Positions 25,159-33,317 of a DNA stretch of 64,000 bases are shown piece after piece (position 1 is the stretch's first letter; every line of letters starts with the position of its first letter). Made by a program: the position numbers and the translations under genes. A model generated the notes under the pieces. That model did not search any database. It saw only the letters and a program-made list of their open reading frames with translations, and was not told the origin of the DNA. This DNA comes from Salsipaludibacter sp963735045 (lineage in GTDB: Bacteria; Actinomycetota; Nitriliruptoria; Nitriliruptorales; Nitriliruptoraceae), in NCBI GenBank assembly GCA_963735045.1, contig CAVTIZ010000001.1, forward strand, positions 693,557 to 757,556. The letters run 5' to 3'.

Positions 25159-25174
25159 ACTTTCGAGTCTTGCG
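25145..25174. terminator. perfect 11-bp inverted repeat spanning the HAD stop codon
   Basis: Arms CGCAAGACTCG (25145-25155) and CGAGTCTTGCG (25164-25174) with an eight-base AT-rich loop TAAACTTT that contains the HAD stop codon. It is unusually AT-rich for this region and lies 33 bases before rpiA. It could be a terminator/attenuator or an operator for rpiA; no T-tract follows. Confidence 0.55.
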
Positions 25175-25207
25175 ACACCGGACCGTCGATCGACAACGGA
25201 GGCGCAC

Positions 25208-25876
25208 GTGACCGACGCCGACCCCGCCAAGCGTGCCGCTGGACGCGCCGCCGTCGCGGAGGTCCGGGACGGCATGGTCATCGGGCTCGGGACCGGCTCC
25301 ACCGTCGCCCACTTCCTCGACGCGCTGGCGCTGGCGGACCTCGACGTCCGTGGGGTGCCGACCTCGGAGGCGACCCGTGTTCGCTGTGGAGAGCTCGGCC
25401 TGGCCGTGCTGAGCCCCTCCGATGTCGCCCGGCTCGACCTCACGGTGGACGGGGCCGACGAACTGACTCCCGATCTCGTGCTGACCAAGGGCGGCGGGGG
25501 TGCCCTGTTGCGCGAGAAGGTCGTGGCCACCATGAGCGACCACCTCGTGGTCGTGGCGACGCCGGACAAGGTCGTGGACCGGTTGGGTGAGACGTTCCCC
25601 CTGCCCATCGAGGTCGTCCCCTTCGCCGTCGCGCCCGTGCGACGGACACTGGAGCAACGCGGGTACGAGGTGGTCCGCCGGGCCACCAACACCGACAACG
25701 GCAACGCCATCCTCGACGCTCGCCTGGCGGGGGGCATCGCCGACCCCACGGCCGAATCCGACCTGCTCGCCCGGATCCCGGGCGTGGCCGAACACGGCCT
25801 GTTCGTCGACCAGGCCACCGTCGCCCTGCTCGGTCGACCCGACGGCGGCGTGCAGCGCCTGACCGTCACCCGCTGA
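25208..25876 (+). CDS. rpiA: ribose-5-phosphate isomerase A
   Basis: A 222-residue protein from the GTG at 25208, with GGAGG at 25198-25202 as ribosome site. It interconverts ribose 5-phosphate and ribulose 5-phosphate in the pentose phosphate pathway. RpiA marks are GLGTGSTVAHFLDAL (phosphate loop), PTSEATR, DLTVDGADELTPDLVLTKGGGGALLREKVVA with the catalytic Asp/Glu/Lys set, and NGNAILDA. Length matches the family. It converges on parB; the 76 bases between hold a direct repeat of GGGTCAGGCACG. Confidence 0.94.
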   Translation: MTDADPAKRAAGRAAVAEVRDGMVIGLGTGSTVAHFLDALALADLDVRGVPTSEATRVRCGELGLAVLSPSDVARLDLTVDGADELTPDLVLTKGGGGALLREKVVATMSDHLVVVATPDKVVDRLGETFPLPIEVVPFAVAPVRRTLEQRGYEVVRRATNTDNGNAILDARLAGGIADPTAESDLLARIPGVAEHGLFVDQATVALLGRPDGGVQRLTVTR

Positions 25877-25952
25877 TCGTCCACGTTGGCCGGCCAGTGC
25901 CCCGTCGCGCGGGTCAGGCACGTGGGTCAGGCACGCCGGCCGGGAGAGCCGC

Positions 25953-26864
25953 TCAGGCGGGCGTCTCGCCCCGGTCGGCGTCGGGATGGCCCGCCACCCC
26001 ACGCGCGATGACGTCGACCAACCGCTCGAGGTCCTCCGGCCGCCGGAAGTCGATCGTGAGCGAGCCCTTCGAGCTGCCCATGCGGATCGTCACGTCCTGG
26101 CCCAGCGCCGAGGACAGGTCGGTCTGGAGGTCCTCCATCCCCGGCGGCAGTGGGCGAGGTGGACGTCGCGAGCGCGACGAATCGCCCCCGGGATTCAGGT
26201 AGCGCATCCGGACCAGTTCCTCGGTGGCCCGCACCGACAGTCCCTCCGACACGATCCGGTCGGCGACCGCCTCCTGGTCGGCGCGCTCTGCCAGGCCGAG
26301 CAACGCCTTGGCGTGGCCGGCCGTCAGCACACCAGCGGCCACGCGTCGTTGGACCGCCGCCGGAAGCGACAACAACCGCATCGCATTGGTGATCGTGGAC
26401 CGGGCCTTGCCGAGTCGACTGGCCAGTTCCTCCTGGGTGACCCCGAAGTCCTCGAGCAACTGGTCGTAGGCCGCGGCCTCTTCGAGGGGGTTGAGCTGCA
26501 CCCGGTGGATGTTCTCGATCAGGGCCTCCTTGAGGAGGTCCCGGTCGTCGGTGTGGCGAACCACGGCGGGGATGCGCGCGAGCCCGGCCCGCTTGGCCGC
26601 GCGCAGTCGCCGCTCCCCCGCGACCAGTTCGTAGCGGTCGTCGTCGAGCGGACGGACGACGACCGGCTGGAGCAGACCCACGTCCTGGATGGAGGCAGCC
26701 AGCCCCTCCAACTCGTCCTCCCGGAACACGCCGCGTGGCTGTTTCGGGTTGGCCTGGATCGCACTCAGTGGCAGCTCGCGCAGGCTCGGGGACTCCCCGT
26801 CGGGCCCGGTGGGGATCAACGCCCCCAACCCGCGGCCGAGGCCACCCCGTCGCGACGTGCTCAT
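25953..26864 (-). CDS. parB: chromosome partitioning protein ParB
   Basis: A 303-residue CTP-binding DNA clamp that loads at parS. Visible are the N-terminal GGLGRGLGALIP, the ParB/Srx domain with LSAIQANPKQPR and the CTP-box VAGERRLRAAKRAG, the helix-turn-helix GVTQEELASRLGKARSTITNAMRLL, and a C-terminal dimer domain ending in a KGSLTIDF strand. It overlaps parA by ATGA. Three parS sites lie 1.6-1.8 kb upstream, in front of rsmG. Typical of the chromosomal, origin-linked ParB. Confidence 0.96.
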   Translation of the reverse strand: MSTSRRGGLGRGLGALIPTGPDGESPSLRELPLSAIQANPKQPRGVFREDELEGLAASIQDVGLLQPVVVRPLDDDRYELVAGERRLRAAKRAGLARIPAVVRHTDDRDLLKEALIENIHRVQLNPLEEAAAYDQLLEDFGVTQEELASRLGKARSTITNAMRLLSLPAAVQRRVAAGVLTAGHAKALLGLAERADQEAVADRIVSEGLSVRATEELVRMRYLNPGGDSSRSRRPPRPLPPGMEDLQTDLSSALGQDVTIRMGSSKGSLTIDFRRPEDLERLVDVIARGVAGHPDADRGETPA

Positions 26865-27835
26865 GCCGTCTCCTCGTGGTCGTCCCCGTGGTCGACTCCG
26901 GGGTCGTCTTCGGGGTCGTCTTCGGGGTCGTCTTCGGGGGCCGGCGTCTCGTCCCCGGCGTCACTCCCCCGAGGCCCCAACAGGTCGTCCAACGGCGACG
27001 ACGCCACGTCGTCGGACAGCCCGAGGCGGTGGGCGACCTCGCGAGCGGCCCGCTCGTAGGCACGGGCACCGCGACTGGTGGGGTCGTAGACCGTGATGGG
27101 TTCCCCGAAGCCGGGGGCTTCGGACAGGCGCACCGTGCGGGGGATGATCGTGGTGTAGGCCACGTCGCCGAAGAAGTCGCGGACCTCGTCGGCGACCTGT
27201 TGGGCCAGGTTCGTGCGGGCGTCGTACATCGTCATCAGGACGCCACCCACGAACAGCTCCGGGTTCAGGTCGTCACGGACCAGTTCCACGGTCTGCAACA
27301 GTTGGGACAGCCCTTCCAGCGCGTAGTACTCACACTGGATCGGCACCAGCACCTGGTCTGCGGCCACAAGAGCGTTGAGGGTGAGGATGCCCAGCGACGG
27401 GGGACAGTCCACCAGCACGACGTCGTAGTCCGCCAGCACCGGACGCAACGCGCGGGCCAGTTGTCGCTCTCGATTCAGGGTCGACACCAGCTCGATCTCG
27501 GCGCCCGCCAGATCGAGACTACTTGGAACGACATGAAGTCCATCGACCTTGGTCGATTCGATCGCCTCTCGGACGGGAAGCCGCTCGGCAAGGACCCGGT
27601 AGATGGACGGACCACCTTCGGCGACACGCAGGCCGAGCCCCGTGGTGGCGTTTCCCTGGGGATCCAGGTCCACCAACAGCGTCACGTGTCCCTGTGCTGC
27701 CAACGCCGCCCCCAGGGAGATGGCCGAGGTGGTCTTGCCCACGCCACCCTTCTGGTTGGTGACACACAGGATCGTCGCGAGGCGGTCCTCGGCGGGAGCC
27801 GCGGTCTGGTCGACGTCCCGTCGCCGCCACGTCAT
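26861..27835 (-). CDS. parA: chromosome partitioning ATPase ParA
   Basis: A 324-residue deviant Walker ATPase that moves ParB-parS complexes. The Walker A motif TNQKGGVGKTTSAISL is at about residues 26-41 with the signature Lys; DLDPQGNATTGLG and VVLVDCPPSLG follow. The ATG at 27835 overlaps the rsmG stop by ATGA, which decides the start; the open frame runs further upstream only as a shadow of rsmG. The C-terminus carries an Asp/Glu/Pro tail coded by three 12-bp repeats and is not part of the fold. Confidence 0.96.
   Translation of the reverse strand: MTWRRRDVDQTAAPAEDRLATILCVTNQKGGVGKTTSAISLGAALAAQGHVTLLVDLDPQGNATTGLGLRVAEGGPSIYRVLAERLPVREAIESTKVDGLHVVPSSLDLAGAEIELVSTLNRERQLARALRPVLADYDVVLVDCPPSLGILTLNALVAADQVLVPIQCEYYALEGLSQLLQTVELVRDDLNPELFVGGVLMTMYDARTNLAQQVADEVRDFFGDVAYTTIIPRTVRLSEAPGFGEPITVYDPTSRGARAYERAAREVAHRLGLSDDVASSPLDDLLGPRGSDAGDETPAPEDDPEDDPEDDPGVDHGDDHEETA
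26899..26934 (-). repeat. 12-bp in-frame tandem repeat in the parA tail
   Basis: Three exact copies of CGGGGTCGTCTT (plus-strand sense), coding an acidic EDDP period at the end of ParA. Confidence 0.9.
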
Positions 27836-28449
27836 GAGACGCCACCGGTCCCCCGGCGCACCACGACCACGCGTGGGGCCGCGGGATGCGATTCGTCGAC
27901 ATCGTCGGGGGTGGCCACGACCTGGCCATCCCACGTCCGCAGGTCACCGGCGGCCTCTGCCACCTCCGCTGCCCACTGCTCACCCTTGACCGCGTACAAC
28001 AGTCCCCCTGGCACCAGGAACGGCAAGGTCCATCCCAGCAGGCGTGAAAGTGGCGCAACGGCCCGTGCGGTGACGACCTCGAACCCGCCTCGGAGCGGGC
28101 CGTCGCGCACGTCCTCCGCACGCCCGCGCACCACGCGTGCCGGAATCTGCAGGGCGCGTGCGGTCTCCACCAGGAATTCCGCCTTCTTCTTGCTCGAGTC
28201 CAGCAGCACCACGTCGAGGTCGGGACGCCGCTCGGCGATCACCAGGCCCGGCAGGCCGCCGCCACTCCCCACGTCCAACACCCGGCCAGGCCCCGGCAGC
28301 ATCGCGGCCAACGCGACCGATTCGGCGATGTGTCGCTCCCACAACTCCTCCTTTGCCCGAGACGACACCAAGTTGTGCGGGGACTCGCGAACAGCCGTCG
28401 CGAATGCCCGCAGTCGGGCATCATCGGAGGGGGCGGGGGAGGAGACCAT
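27832..28449 (-). CDS. rsmG: 16S rRNA (guanine-N7)-methyltransferase RsmG
   Basis: A 205-residue GidB/RsmG methyltransferase that makes m7G527 in 16S rRNA. It has NLVSSRAKEELWERHIAES, the SAM motif VLDVGSGGGLPGLVIA (57-72), LLDSSKKKAEFLVE and the VTARAVAPLSRLL motif. The order rsmG-parA-parB with ATGA overlaps is conserved in actinobacteria. The ATG at 28449 follows a TACCGT -10 element by nine bases, so the operon message is probably leaderless. Confidence 0.95.
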   Translation of the reverse strand: MVSSPAPSDDARLRAFATAVRESPHNLVSSRAKEELWERHIAESVALAAMLPGPGRVLDVGSGGGLPGLVIAERRPDLDVVLLDSSKKKAEFLVETARALQIPARVVRGRAEDVRDGPLRGGFEVVTARAVAPLSRLLGWTLPFLVPGGLLYAVKGEQWAAEVAEAAGDLRTWDGQVVATPDDVDESHPAAPRVVVVRRGTGGVS

Positions 28450-28458
28450 GTCCGCCCG

Positions 28459-28464
28459 ACGGTA
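28459..28464 (-). promoter_or_regulatory. -10 element of the rsmG-parA-parB operon, leaderless spacing
   Basis: TACCGT on the minus strand ends nine bases before the rsmG ATG, and lies 36 bases from the nearest parS site, so ParB bound at parS could affect its use. Confidence 0.45.
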
Positions 28465-28499
28465 GCAGCGTTGCCCAGGCACCCCCCGCCCCGCCGCGA

Positions 28500-28515
28500 T
28501 GTTCCACGTGGAACC
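28500..28515. other. parS centromere site 1
   Basis: TGTTCCACGTGGAACC: 15 of 16 bases of the palindrome TGTTCCACGTGGAACA, a G/C-shifted form of the usual TGTTTCACGTGAAACA. ParB-binding is inferred from the sequence and from parA-parB nearby. Confidence 0.8.
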
Positions 28516-28569
28516 CCAGCTCCCATCCCGACGCCACGTCGCTGCAGCCACGGTGTTCGACGGTGGGCA

Positions 28570-28585
28570 TGTTCCACGTGGAACA
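28570..28585. other. parS centromere site 2
   Basis: TGTTCCACGTGGAACA, a perfect 16-bp palindrome, centred 70 bases from site 1 and 36 bases from site 3. Confidence 0.88.
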
Positions 28586-28605
28586 TGACCGGCACGCTCC
28601 ACGCG

Positions 28606-28621
28606 TGTTCCACGTGGAACA
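28606..28621. other. parS centromere site 3
   Basis: TGTTCCACGTGGAACA, identical to site 2, ending 24 bases before the start codon of the FAD oxidoreductase gene. Confidence 0.88.
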
Positions 28622-28645
28622 TCCGTCGCCACAGGAGGAGGCATC

Positions 28646-29794
28646 GTGGACGACCCGATCGTCGTCATCGGCGGGGGCGTCGTGGGCATGTCCACGGCCG
28701 ACTCCCTGGCGCGCCGGCGCAACGGGGGCCGCGTGGTCGTGCTCGAGCCCGACATCGCTCGATCGACGTCCTCGACCCTTCGCTCCGATGGCAACGTTCG
28801 GATCCAGTTCAACCTCGATCTCAACATCGCCTGTTCGATCTTCAGTCGGACGTTCTACGACACCCTGCTGGACGGCGTCGAGCTCCCACCGCGTCGCGGG
28901 AACCTGTTCCTCGTGAACGAGCCTGGTCGCGCGGCAGCCGAATCCGGGCTCGCGGCCCAACGACGCCAGGGTGAGCGCGTCGACTGGCTCGACACGGACG
29001 AGATCGCCCAGCGCTGGCCCTTCCTGCGCACGACCGGCGCGGTGGTCGGCGGCACCTGGGGGCCGGACGATGGTGCCGTCGACCCCAACCTGGTGATTCG
29101 TGCCCTGCGAGACCGCTGTCGAGATCGTGGTGTGGAGGAACGGGCCACGGCGGCGACCGCGATCCTGCCGCATGACGCGGGGGGCTGGACGGTGCAGACC
29201 GCGGACGGGTCGATTCCGGCCCGCCAGGTCGTCGTGGCGGCAGGAGCGTGGTCCGCGGCGCTGCTGCGTCCACTCGACATCGACCTGCCCGTGGTTCCCG
29301 TGGCCCGAACGGTGTACGTGGTCCGGACCCAGGAGCCACCACCGGCAGACACCCCCGGCGTGTTCCTCCCGAACGGAACCTACGGCCTGGTCGAGCCATC
29401 GGGAACGTTCCTCGTGGCGCGTTCGCTCCCGGACGACCCCCAGACCACGGACCTGGTGCCCCGACCGGTGTCACACTTCGAGGACCGGATCTGGCCGATC
29501 ATCGGGTCCACCCTGCCGTCGTTCGCCGCGCTCCGCGTCCAGGGATCGTGGTGCGGGCTGTACGCCCAGAACACCCTCGACGGCAATGCCATCGTGGGGG
29601 AGTGGCCGGATCGTCCCGGCCTGTGGATGGCCACGGGATTCTCGGGGCATGGCTACCAACACGGTCCGGCCATCGGGCGCGCCCTGGCGGACGGCCTGAC
29701 CGGCTCGTCACCCTCGCTGGACGTGTCCGACTACTCGCCGGTCCGGCTCGGAACCGGGCGACGCCTCGACGAGCACGCGGGTCGGCTGATCTGA
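28646..29794 (+). CDS. FAD-dependent oxidoreductase, DAO (D-amino-acid oxidase/sarcosine oxidase) family
   Basis: A 382-residue flavoprotein from the GTG at 28646, with a strong AGGAGGAG ribosome site at 28633-28640. The FAD fold IVVIGGGVVGMSTADSLARR opens the protein, VVVAAGAWSAALLRPL is the typical mid-domain motif of the DAO family, and WMATGFSGHGYQHGPAIGRALAD is the C-terminal FAD contact. It likely oxidises an amine such as a secondary amino acid; substrate unknown. Its whole promoter region coincides with the parS cluster, which is odd for a metabolic gene. It converges on jag with a strong hairpin between. Confidence 0.82.
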   Translation: MDDPIVVIGGGVVGMSTADSLARRRNGGRVVVLEPDIARSTSSTLRSDGNVRIQFNLDLNIACSIFSRTFYDTLLDGVELPPRRGNLFLVNEPGRAAAESGLAAQRRQGERVDWLDTDEIAQRWPFLRTTGAVVGGTWGPDDGAVDPNLVIRALRDRCRDRGVEERATAATAILPHDAGGWTVQTADGSIPARQVVVAAGAWSAALLRPLDIDLPVVPVARTVYVVRTQEPPPADTPGVFLPNGTYGLVEPSGTFLVARSLPDDPQTTDLVPRPVSHFEDRIWPIIGSTLPSFAALRVQGSWCGLYAQNTLDGNAIVGEWPDRPGLWMATGFSGHGYQHGPAIGRALADGLTGSSPSLDVSDYSPVRLGTGRRLDEHAGRLI

Positions 29795-29872
29795 ACCCTG
29801 CGCTCAGCAGGGCCAACACGCCAGAGCGCTCGAAAGGACGCCAAAGCGAGGTCAGATCAGCAGCGTGGATGG

Positions 29873-29910
29873 AACGAGCCCAGGCCCCACAGACGGGGTC
29901 TGGGCTCGTT
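29873..29910. terminator. bidirectional hairpin between FAD oxidoreductase and jag
   Basis: Perfect 11-bp arms AACGAGCCCAG (29873-29883) and CTGGGCTCGTT (29900-29910), with further CCCC/GGGG pairing inside. It lies between convergent genes and can serve both. Confidence 0.75.
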
Positions 29911-29930
29911 GCACCTGTTCAGAAGGCGAT

Positions 29931-30713
29931 TCAGTCAGCCGCCTCGATGACCACTCGGCGTGACGGCTCGCGACCCTGGCTGCGGGACAGGACGCCGTCG
30001 ACGCCATTCACGAACTCGTGGATGGCCTTGCGCTCGAACACGTCCATCGGCTCGAGTCGCTCGGCCTCACCGGTGTCGAGCACGTGGTCGATGGCCTCGT
30101 CGGCCTTGTCGAGCAGCTTCTCGAGCCGGCGAGCGCGGTAGCCCTCGACATCGACGTGCACGTGCACCCGACGCTCGAAGCGAGACTGCAGGGCGCAGCG
30201 CATCAGCTCCTGGATCGCCTCCAGGGTGCTGCCCCGGCGGCCGATGAGGGCACCCGAGTCCATGTTGACCACCTCGACCTCGGCGCGACGAGTGTCCTCG
30301 AGGACTCGGATCTGCAGCTCACCGGGCAGGTCGAGTGCATCGAGCAGGCCCTCGACGAAGTCCGCGCCCGCGTCGGCCTCCTCGTCCAGTTCGTCCAGTT
30401 CGTCCTCCGACAGGAGCGCGCCCTCGGGGCCGTCCGCCCCAGCCGGGGCTGGCTGCGCATCGTCGTCGTCATCGTCGTCCTCCGCGTCGGCGAGGACGAC
30501 CGACTCGACGACGTCGTCGTCGTCCGCGTCGGCGTCACCGTTGGCGGCGGCGCGGGACACGGCTGCCGCAAGCTCCACGCGCACGTCGGTCAGGTCCACG
30601 CCCTCGGGGAGGTCGGTGGTGATCGTGACGTCGTCGTCGAGCAGGTCGGACAACGCCGAACTCAGCACGGTGGTCAGGTCGGCGCCGGAGGCCCGGGCGG
30701 TCTGGATGGACAT
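29931..30713 (-). CDS. jag: Jag/KhpB family RNA-binding protein
   Basis: A 260-residue protein. The C-terminal half has the KH domain (MDSGALIGRRGSTLEAIQEL) and the R3H domain (ERKAIHEFVNGVDGVLSRSQ...PSRRVVIEA), the Jag/KhpB arrangement that binds RNA and influences cell-envelope synthesis. The ATG at 30713 has AGGAGAA upstream and gives the expected short N-terminal domain. Between N-terminus and KH lies an unusually long acidic linker with runs of Asp (about residues 58-110). It is downstream of yidC in the conserved rpmH-rnpA-yidD-yidC-jag order. Confidence 0.92.
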   Translation of the reverse strand: MSIQTARASGADLTTVLSSALSDLLDDDVTITTDLPEGVDLTDVRVELAAAVSRAAANGDADADDDDVVESVVLADAEDDDDDDDAQPAPAGADGPEGALLSEDELDELDEEADAGADFVEGLLDALDLPGELQIRVLEDTRRAEVEVVNMDSGALIGRRGSTLEAIQELMRCALQSRFERRVHVHVDVEGYRARRLEKLLDKADEAIDHVLDTGEAERLEPMDVFERKAIHEFVNGVDGVLSRSQGREPSRRVVIEAAD

Positions 30714-30762
30714 GGACGTTCTCCTGAAGCGGATGGTCGGGAGGGAGGTCGGGAAGCCAGCG

Positions 30763-31776
30763 TCAGGTGTCCCGACGCCGGGAGCGGCCGGGCAGGCGGG
30801 ACCGACGCGAGCCGGTGTCACCATCGGCCGGGGCTGGGCCGGACCCGTTGGACGACGGGCGCCCGTTCTTGGAACCTCGCGACGGCGCATCGTCGGTCGG
30901 GTCGGTGGCACGCGTGGCGCGCCGGGTGTTGCCGGCGGTGCCGGCCGACGAATCGGTGGACCCGGTCGCGTCGACGGCGCGTGCGCGGCCCGGGGATGCC
31001 GTGGCGGGCACCACGGAGCCGGTCTCCTCGGCGACCCGACGGGTGATGAACCACTGCTGGCCCATGGTCCACACGTTGGTCGTGACCCAGTACAGCAGGA
31101 CGCCGATGGGGAGGTTGAAGCCGAAGACCCCCATCATGACGGGCATCGCGTACAGCATCACCTTCTGCTGGGTGGCCTGCATGTCGCCCTGGCCCATGGT
31201 GTTGCGCGACATCATCTGCTTCTGGCTGACGAACATCGAGCCCGCCACCATCACGAGCAGGGCGATCCCGGCGATCCCGGCCGCGCTGGCGGTCTCACCC
31301 AGCCCCTCGGGGCCAGGGGTGAAGAAGTAGAAGTCGGCGTCGCTGAGCGCGGCGATCGACGGCGGCGGTGTGCGCAGGACCCGGAACAGGGCGAAGAAGA
31401 TCGGACCCTGTGCCAGCAGGGGGAGGCATCCGGCGGCCGGGTTGACGCCCTCCTCGCGGTACAGCTCCTGGAGCTTCTCGTTCTTCTTGGCCGACATCTC
31501 GCGGTACTTCTCGGGATCGCTCTTCATCAGCGACCGGTCGACCTTGTACTTCTCCTGGATCTTCTTGGCCCGCGGCTGGATCTCCTGCATCTTGCGCATC
31601 GACGTGAACTGCTTGGCGGCCAGGGGCAACAGCAGGATGCGCACGATCAGCGTCAGCGCGATGATGGCCCAGCCCCAGGCACCGGACTCGAGGAACGGGA
31701 CCTGCGCGATCAGGTTGTGCAGCACCTCGATGGCGCTCGCGAAGATGTTGGTGAAGCTGGTCCAGATCTCGCCCAC
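30763..31776 (-). CDS. yidC: membrane protein insertase YidC
   Basis: A 337-residue member of the YidC/Oxa1/Alb3 family that inserts proteins into the cytoplasmic membrane. Start is a GTG at 31776. Five hydrophobic segments are seen; the first cytoplasmic loop has the family's positive coiled stretch (KQFTSMRKMQEIQPRAKKIQ), and TM2 carries PAAGCLPLLAQGPIFFALFRVL. The hydrophilic-groove arginine is likely in LIVRILLLPLAAKQ. The C-terminal 80 residues are a Ser/Thr/Arg/Gly-rich cytoplasmic tail, common in actinobacterial YidC. No large periplasmic domain, as in Gram-positives. Confidence 0.95.
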   Translation of the reverse strand: MGEIWTSFTNIFASAIEVLHNLIAQVPFLESGAWGWAIIALTLIVRILLLPLAAKQFTSMRKMQEIQPRAKKIQEKYKVDRSLMKSDPEKYREMSAKKNEKLQELYREEGVNPAAGCLPLLAQGPIFFALFRVLRTPPPSIAALSDADFYFFTPGPEGLGETASAAGIAGIALLVMVAGSMFVSQKQMMSRNTMGQGDMQATQQKVMLYAMPVMMGVFGFNLPIGVLLYWVTTNVWTMGQQWFITRRVAEETGSVVPATASPGRARAVDATGSTDSSAGTAGNTRRATRATDPTDDAPSRGSKNGRPSSNGSGPAPADGDTGSRRSRLPGRSRRRDT

Positions 31777-31797
31777 GGCGAACGTCCTCGGTGGTGG

Positions 31798-32184
31798 TCA
31801 GGCGACGACGGCGTCGGAGGACGCGTCGTCTGGCATTCGGGCAGTGGTCGACGCGGTCAGCGTCGACGCGGGCACCTCGGGGGAGGACGCCACGGGGACG
31901 GACGTTCGGGGGGCCGCCCGAGGTGCCGGGACCGGGTCGTGGCCACCGGCATGGAACGGGTGGCACCGCAGCAGGCGCCGTGCCGCCAGCCAGGTGCCGC
32001 GCAGGGCACCGTGCATGGTGACGGCCTCCACGGCGTAGTCGGAGCAGCTGGGGCTGAACCGGCAGCGAGGGGTGCGGAACACCGCCGTCGAGCGGTACAG
32101 GGACAGCAGCGCCAGGAGCAGGCGCGCGACAGGACCCGGACGCGCGACGTCGTCACGGTCGGTCGCGGTCGTGGATGTCGTCAT
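31798..32184 (-). CDS. yidD: membrane protein insertion efficiency factor YidD
   Basis: A 128-residue protein with the YidD core: [14 protein letters not shown], then [20 protein letters not shown] and [17 protein letters not shown]. The three conserved cysteines are present. The family core is about 75 residues; here a Pro/Ser/Thr tail of 40 residues follows. The ATG at 32184 overlaps the rnpA stop (ATGA), which fixes the start. Confidence 0.93.
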   Translation of the reverse strand: MTTSTTATDRDDVARPGPVARLLLALLSLYRSTAVFRTPRCRFSPSCSDYAVEAVTMHGALRGTWLAARRLLRCHPFHAGGHDPVPAPRAAPRTSVPVASSPEVPASTLTASTTARMPDDASSDAVVA

Positions 32185-32519
32185 CGTCGTCCCCCTGCGA
32201 TGTCGGCCAGGTCGTCGAGCACGTCCCACAGGTCAGCGCCCCGGATGCCGGGGCGGGCGACCAGCACCACGTCACTGCCCGGCGCCCAGTCGATCCTGGC
32301 CCCGGCCTCGCGCAGCAGGCGCTTGGCACGATTGCGGACCGGTGCGTTCCCGACCCGACGCGACGCAACGGTGGTCAGGCGCACGCCGGCGCGGTCGTCG
32401 TCGACGAGCACGTGGCAGCCGAGCCGAGCCGTGGCACGACGAGTCCCGTGACGAAGCACGAGGCGCACGTCACGGGAGGACCTCAGGCGGTCCGGGCGCA
32501 CCGACACCGTGGTCGGCAC
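32181..32519 (-). CDS. rnpA: ribonuclease P protein component
   Basis: A 112-residue basic protein that assists RNase P RNA in tRNA 5' maturation. The RNR signature is clear ([19 protein letters not shown]), and the N-terminal [16 protein letters not shown] and C-terminal VVLVARPG strands fit. Start is a GTG at 32519, four bases after the rpmH stop, and the stop overlaps yidD. Confidence 0.95.
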   Translation of the reverse strand: MPTTVSVRPDRLRSSRDVRLVLRHGTRRATARLGCHVLVDDDRAGVRLTTVASRRVGNAPVRNRAKRLLREAGARIDWAPGSDVVLVARPGIRGADLWDVLDDLADIAGGRR

Positions 32520-32523
32520 GACG

Positions 32524-32658
32524 TCAGGCGCTCAGCTTCGCGCGGCCACGGCGACGACGACGCTTGATGACGGCGCGACCCTGGCGAGTCTTCATGCGGG
32601 CACGGAAGCCGTGCTTCTTGGCGCGCCGGCGGGCGTTGGGCTGGTAGGTGCGCTTCAT
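32524..32658 (-). CDS. rpmH: 50S ribosomal protein L34
   Basis: A 44-residue, very basic protein: [18 protein letters not shown] at the start and [13 protein letters not shown] at the end, the L34 signature. The ribosome site GGAGG precedes the ATG at 32658. It is the first gene of the rpmH-rnpA-yidD-yidC-jag run and is divergent from dnaA, the standard bacterial origin arrangement. Confidence 0.97.
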   Translation of the reverse strand: MKRTYQPNARRRAKKHGFRARMKTRQGRAVIKRRRRRGRAKLSA

Positions 32659-32852
32659 GGCGAAGCCTCCTGGGGGTTCGCAGGCAGGAACAGCACGCGA
32701 CGACGGTCCACGTGTCAGGGAGGGTGGGACACGACGCGGTGCGGCGCGAGCGAGGAGGGGCACGATGCGCCGTGATGGCGTGTTCCAGACGGACCGCCGC
32801 GATGCGGGGCCAGCCGTGACCGTGCGGCCCGGTCGCCGCGCTGGGTCCACCA

Positions 32853-32883
32853 AGCGTACTGGACCTCGGGATGGACCGACAAC
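32853..32883 (-). promoter_or_regulatory. candidate rpmH promoter
   Basis: On the minus strand TTGTCG, 19 bases, TACGCT (complement of 32853-32858), about 195 bases upstream of rpmH. Spacing is one or two bases longer than ideal. Confidence 0.35.
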
Positions 32884-33010
32884 ACGTGTCGTCGCCGATC
32901 GAAACCGGCACGAACTCCATCCGTGGAAGTACGAAATAGTGGTTCCAGAGCGGGCAGATCGGTCCCATGGGCCGTTGTGACCATTCTGGACGAGCGGTCG
33001 TCTCGGCGGC

Positions 33011-33039
33011 TTGCACGAGGTTGGGATCGTCCCTATCGT
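33011..33039 (+). promoter_or_regulatory. sigma-70-type promoter for dnaA
   Basis: TTGCAC (33011-33016), 17-base spacer, TATCGT (33034-33039). It points toward dnaA and would give a leader of about 270 bases that includes the DnaA boxes at 33176-33207, allowing autoregulation. Confidence 0.6.
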
Positions 33040-33175
33040 TCGGCATCGCGCCTGCCGCTGGGTACGTCGGTGGCCCGACCGCCATGGTCGGGGCCTCGCC
33101 GTGTCCCGGCCTTCCCCGCAGGCACCGGGACGCCATGTGCTCGGTGACCGCCGACGCATCGCCGCGTCCGCCATG

Positions 33176-33207
33176 TTGTCCACACTTTGTGGAAAACCTG
33201 TGGACAT
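33176..33207. other. DnaA-box cluster upstream of dnaA
   Basis: A perfect TTGTCCACA at 33176-33184, a reverse-strand TTTTCCACA at 33188-33196 and a reverse ATGTCCACA at 33199-33207. The rpmH-dnaA gap (32659-33317) otherwise holds the two promoters above and no gene I can support. The cluster fits DnaA autoregulation or a second part of the origin. Confidence 0.75.
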
Positions 33208-33317
33208 CGCCTCGTTCAGGGGCGTAGCGTCAGTCGTCGTCGCGGCACGGAACCGTCCTGCTGCCCGTGCTGATGCCGCGACGCCAGCCCCCGCCACTGA
33301 CCTCCTGGGAGTGCCCC

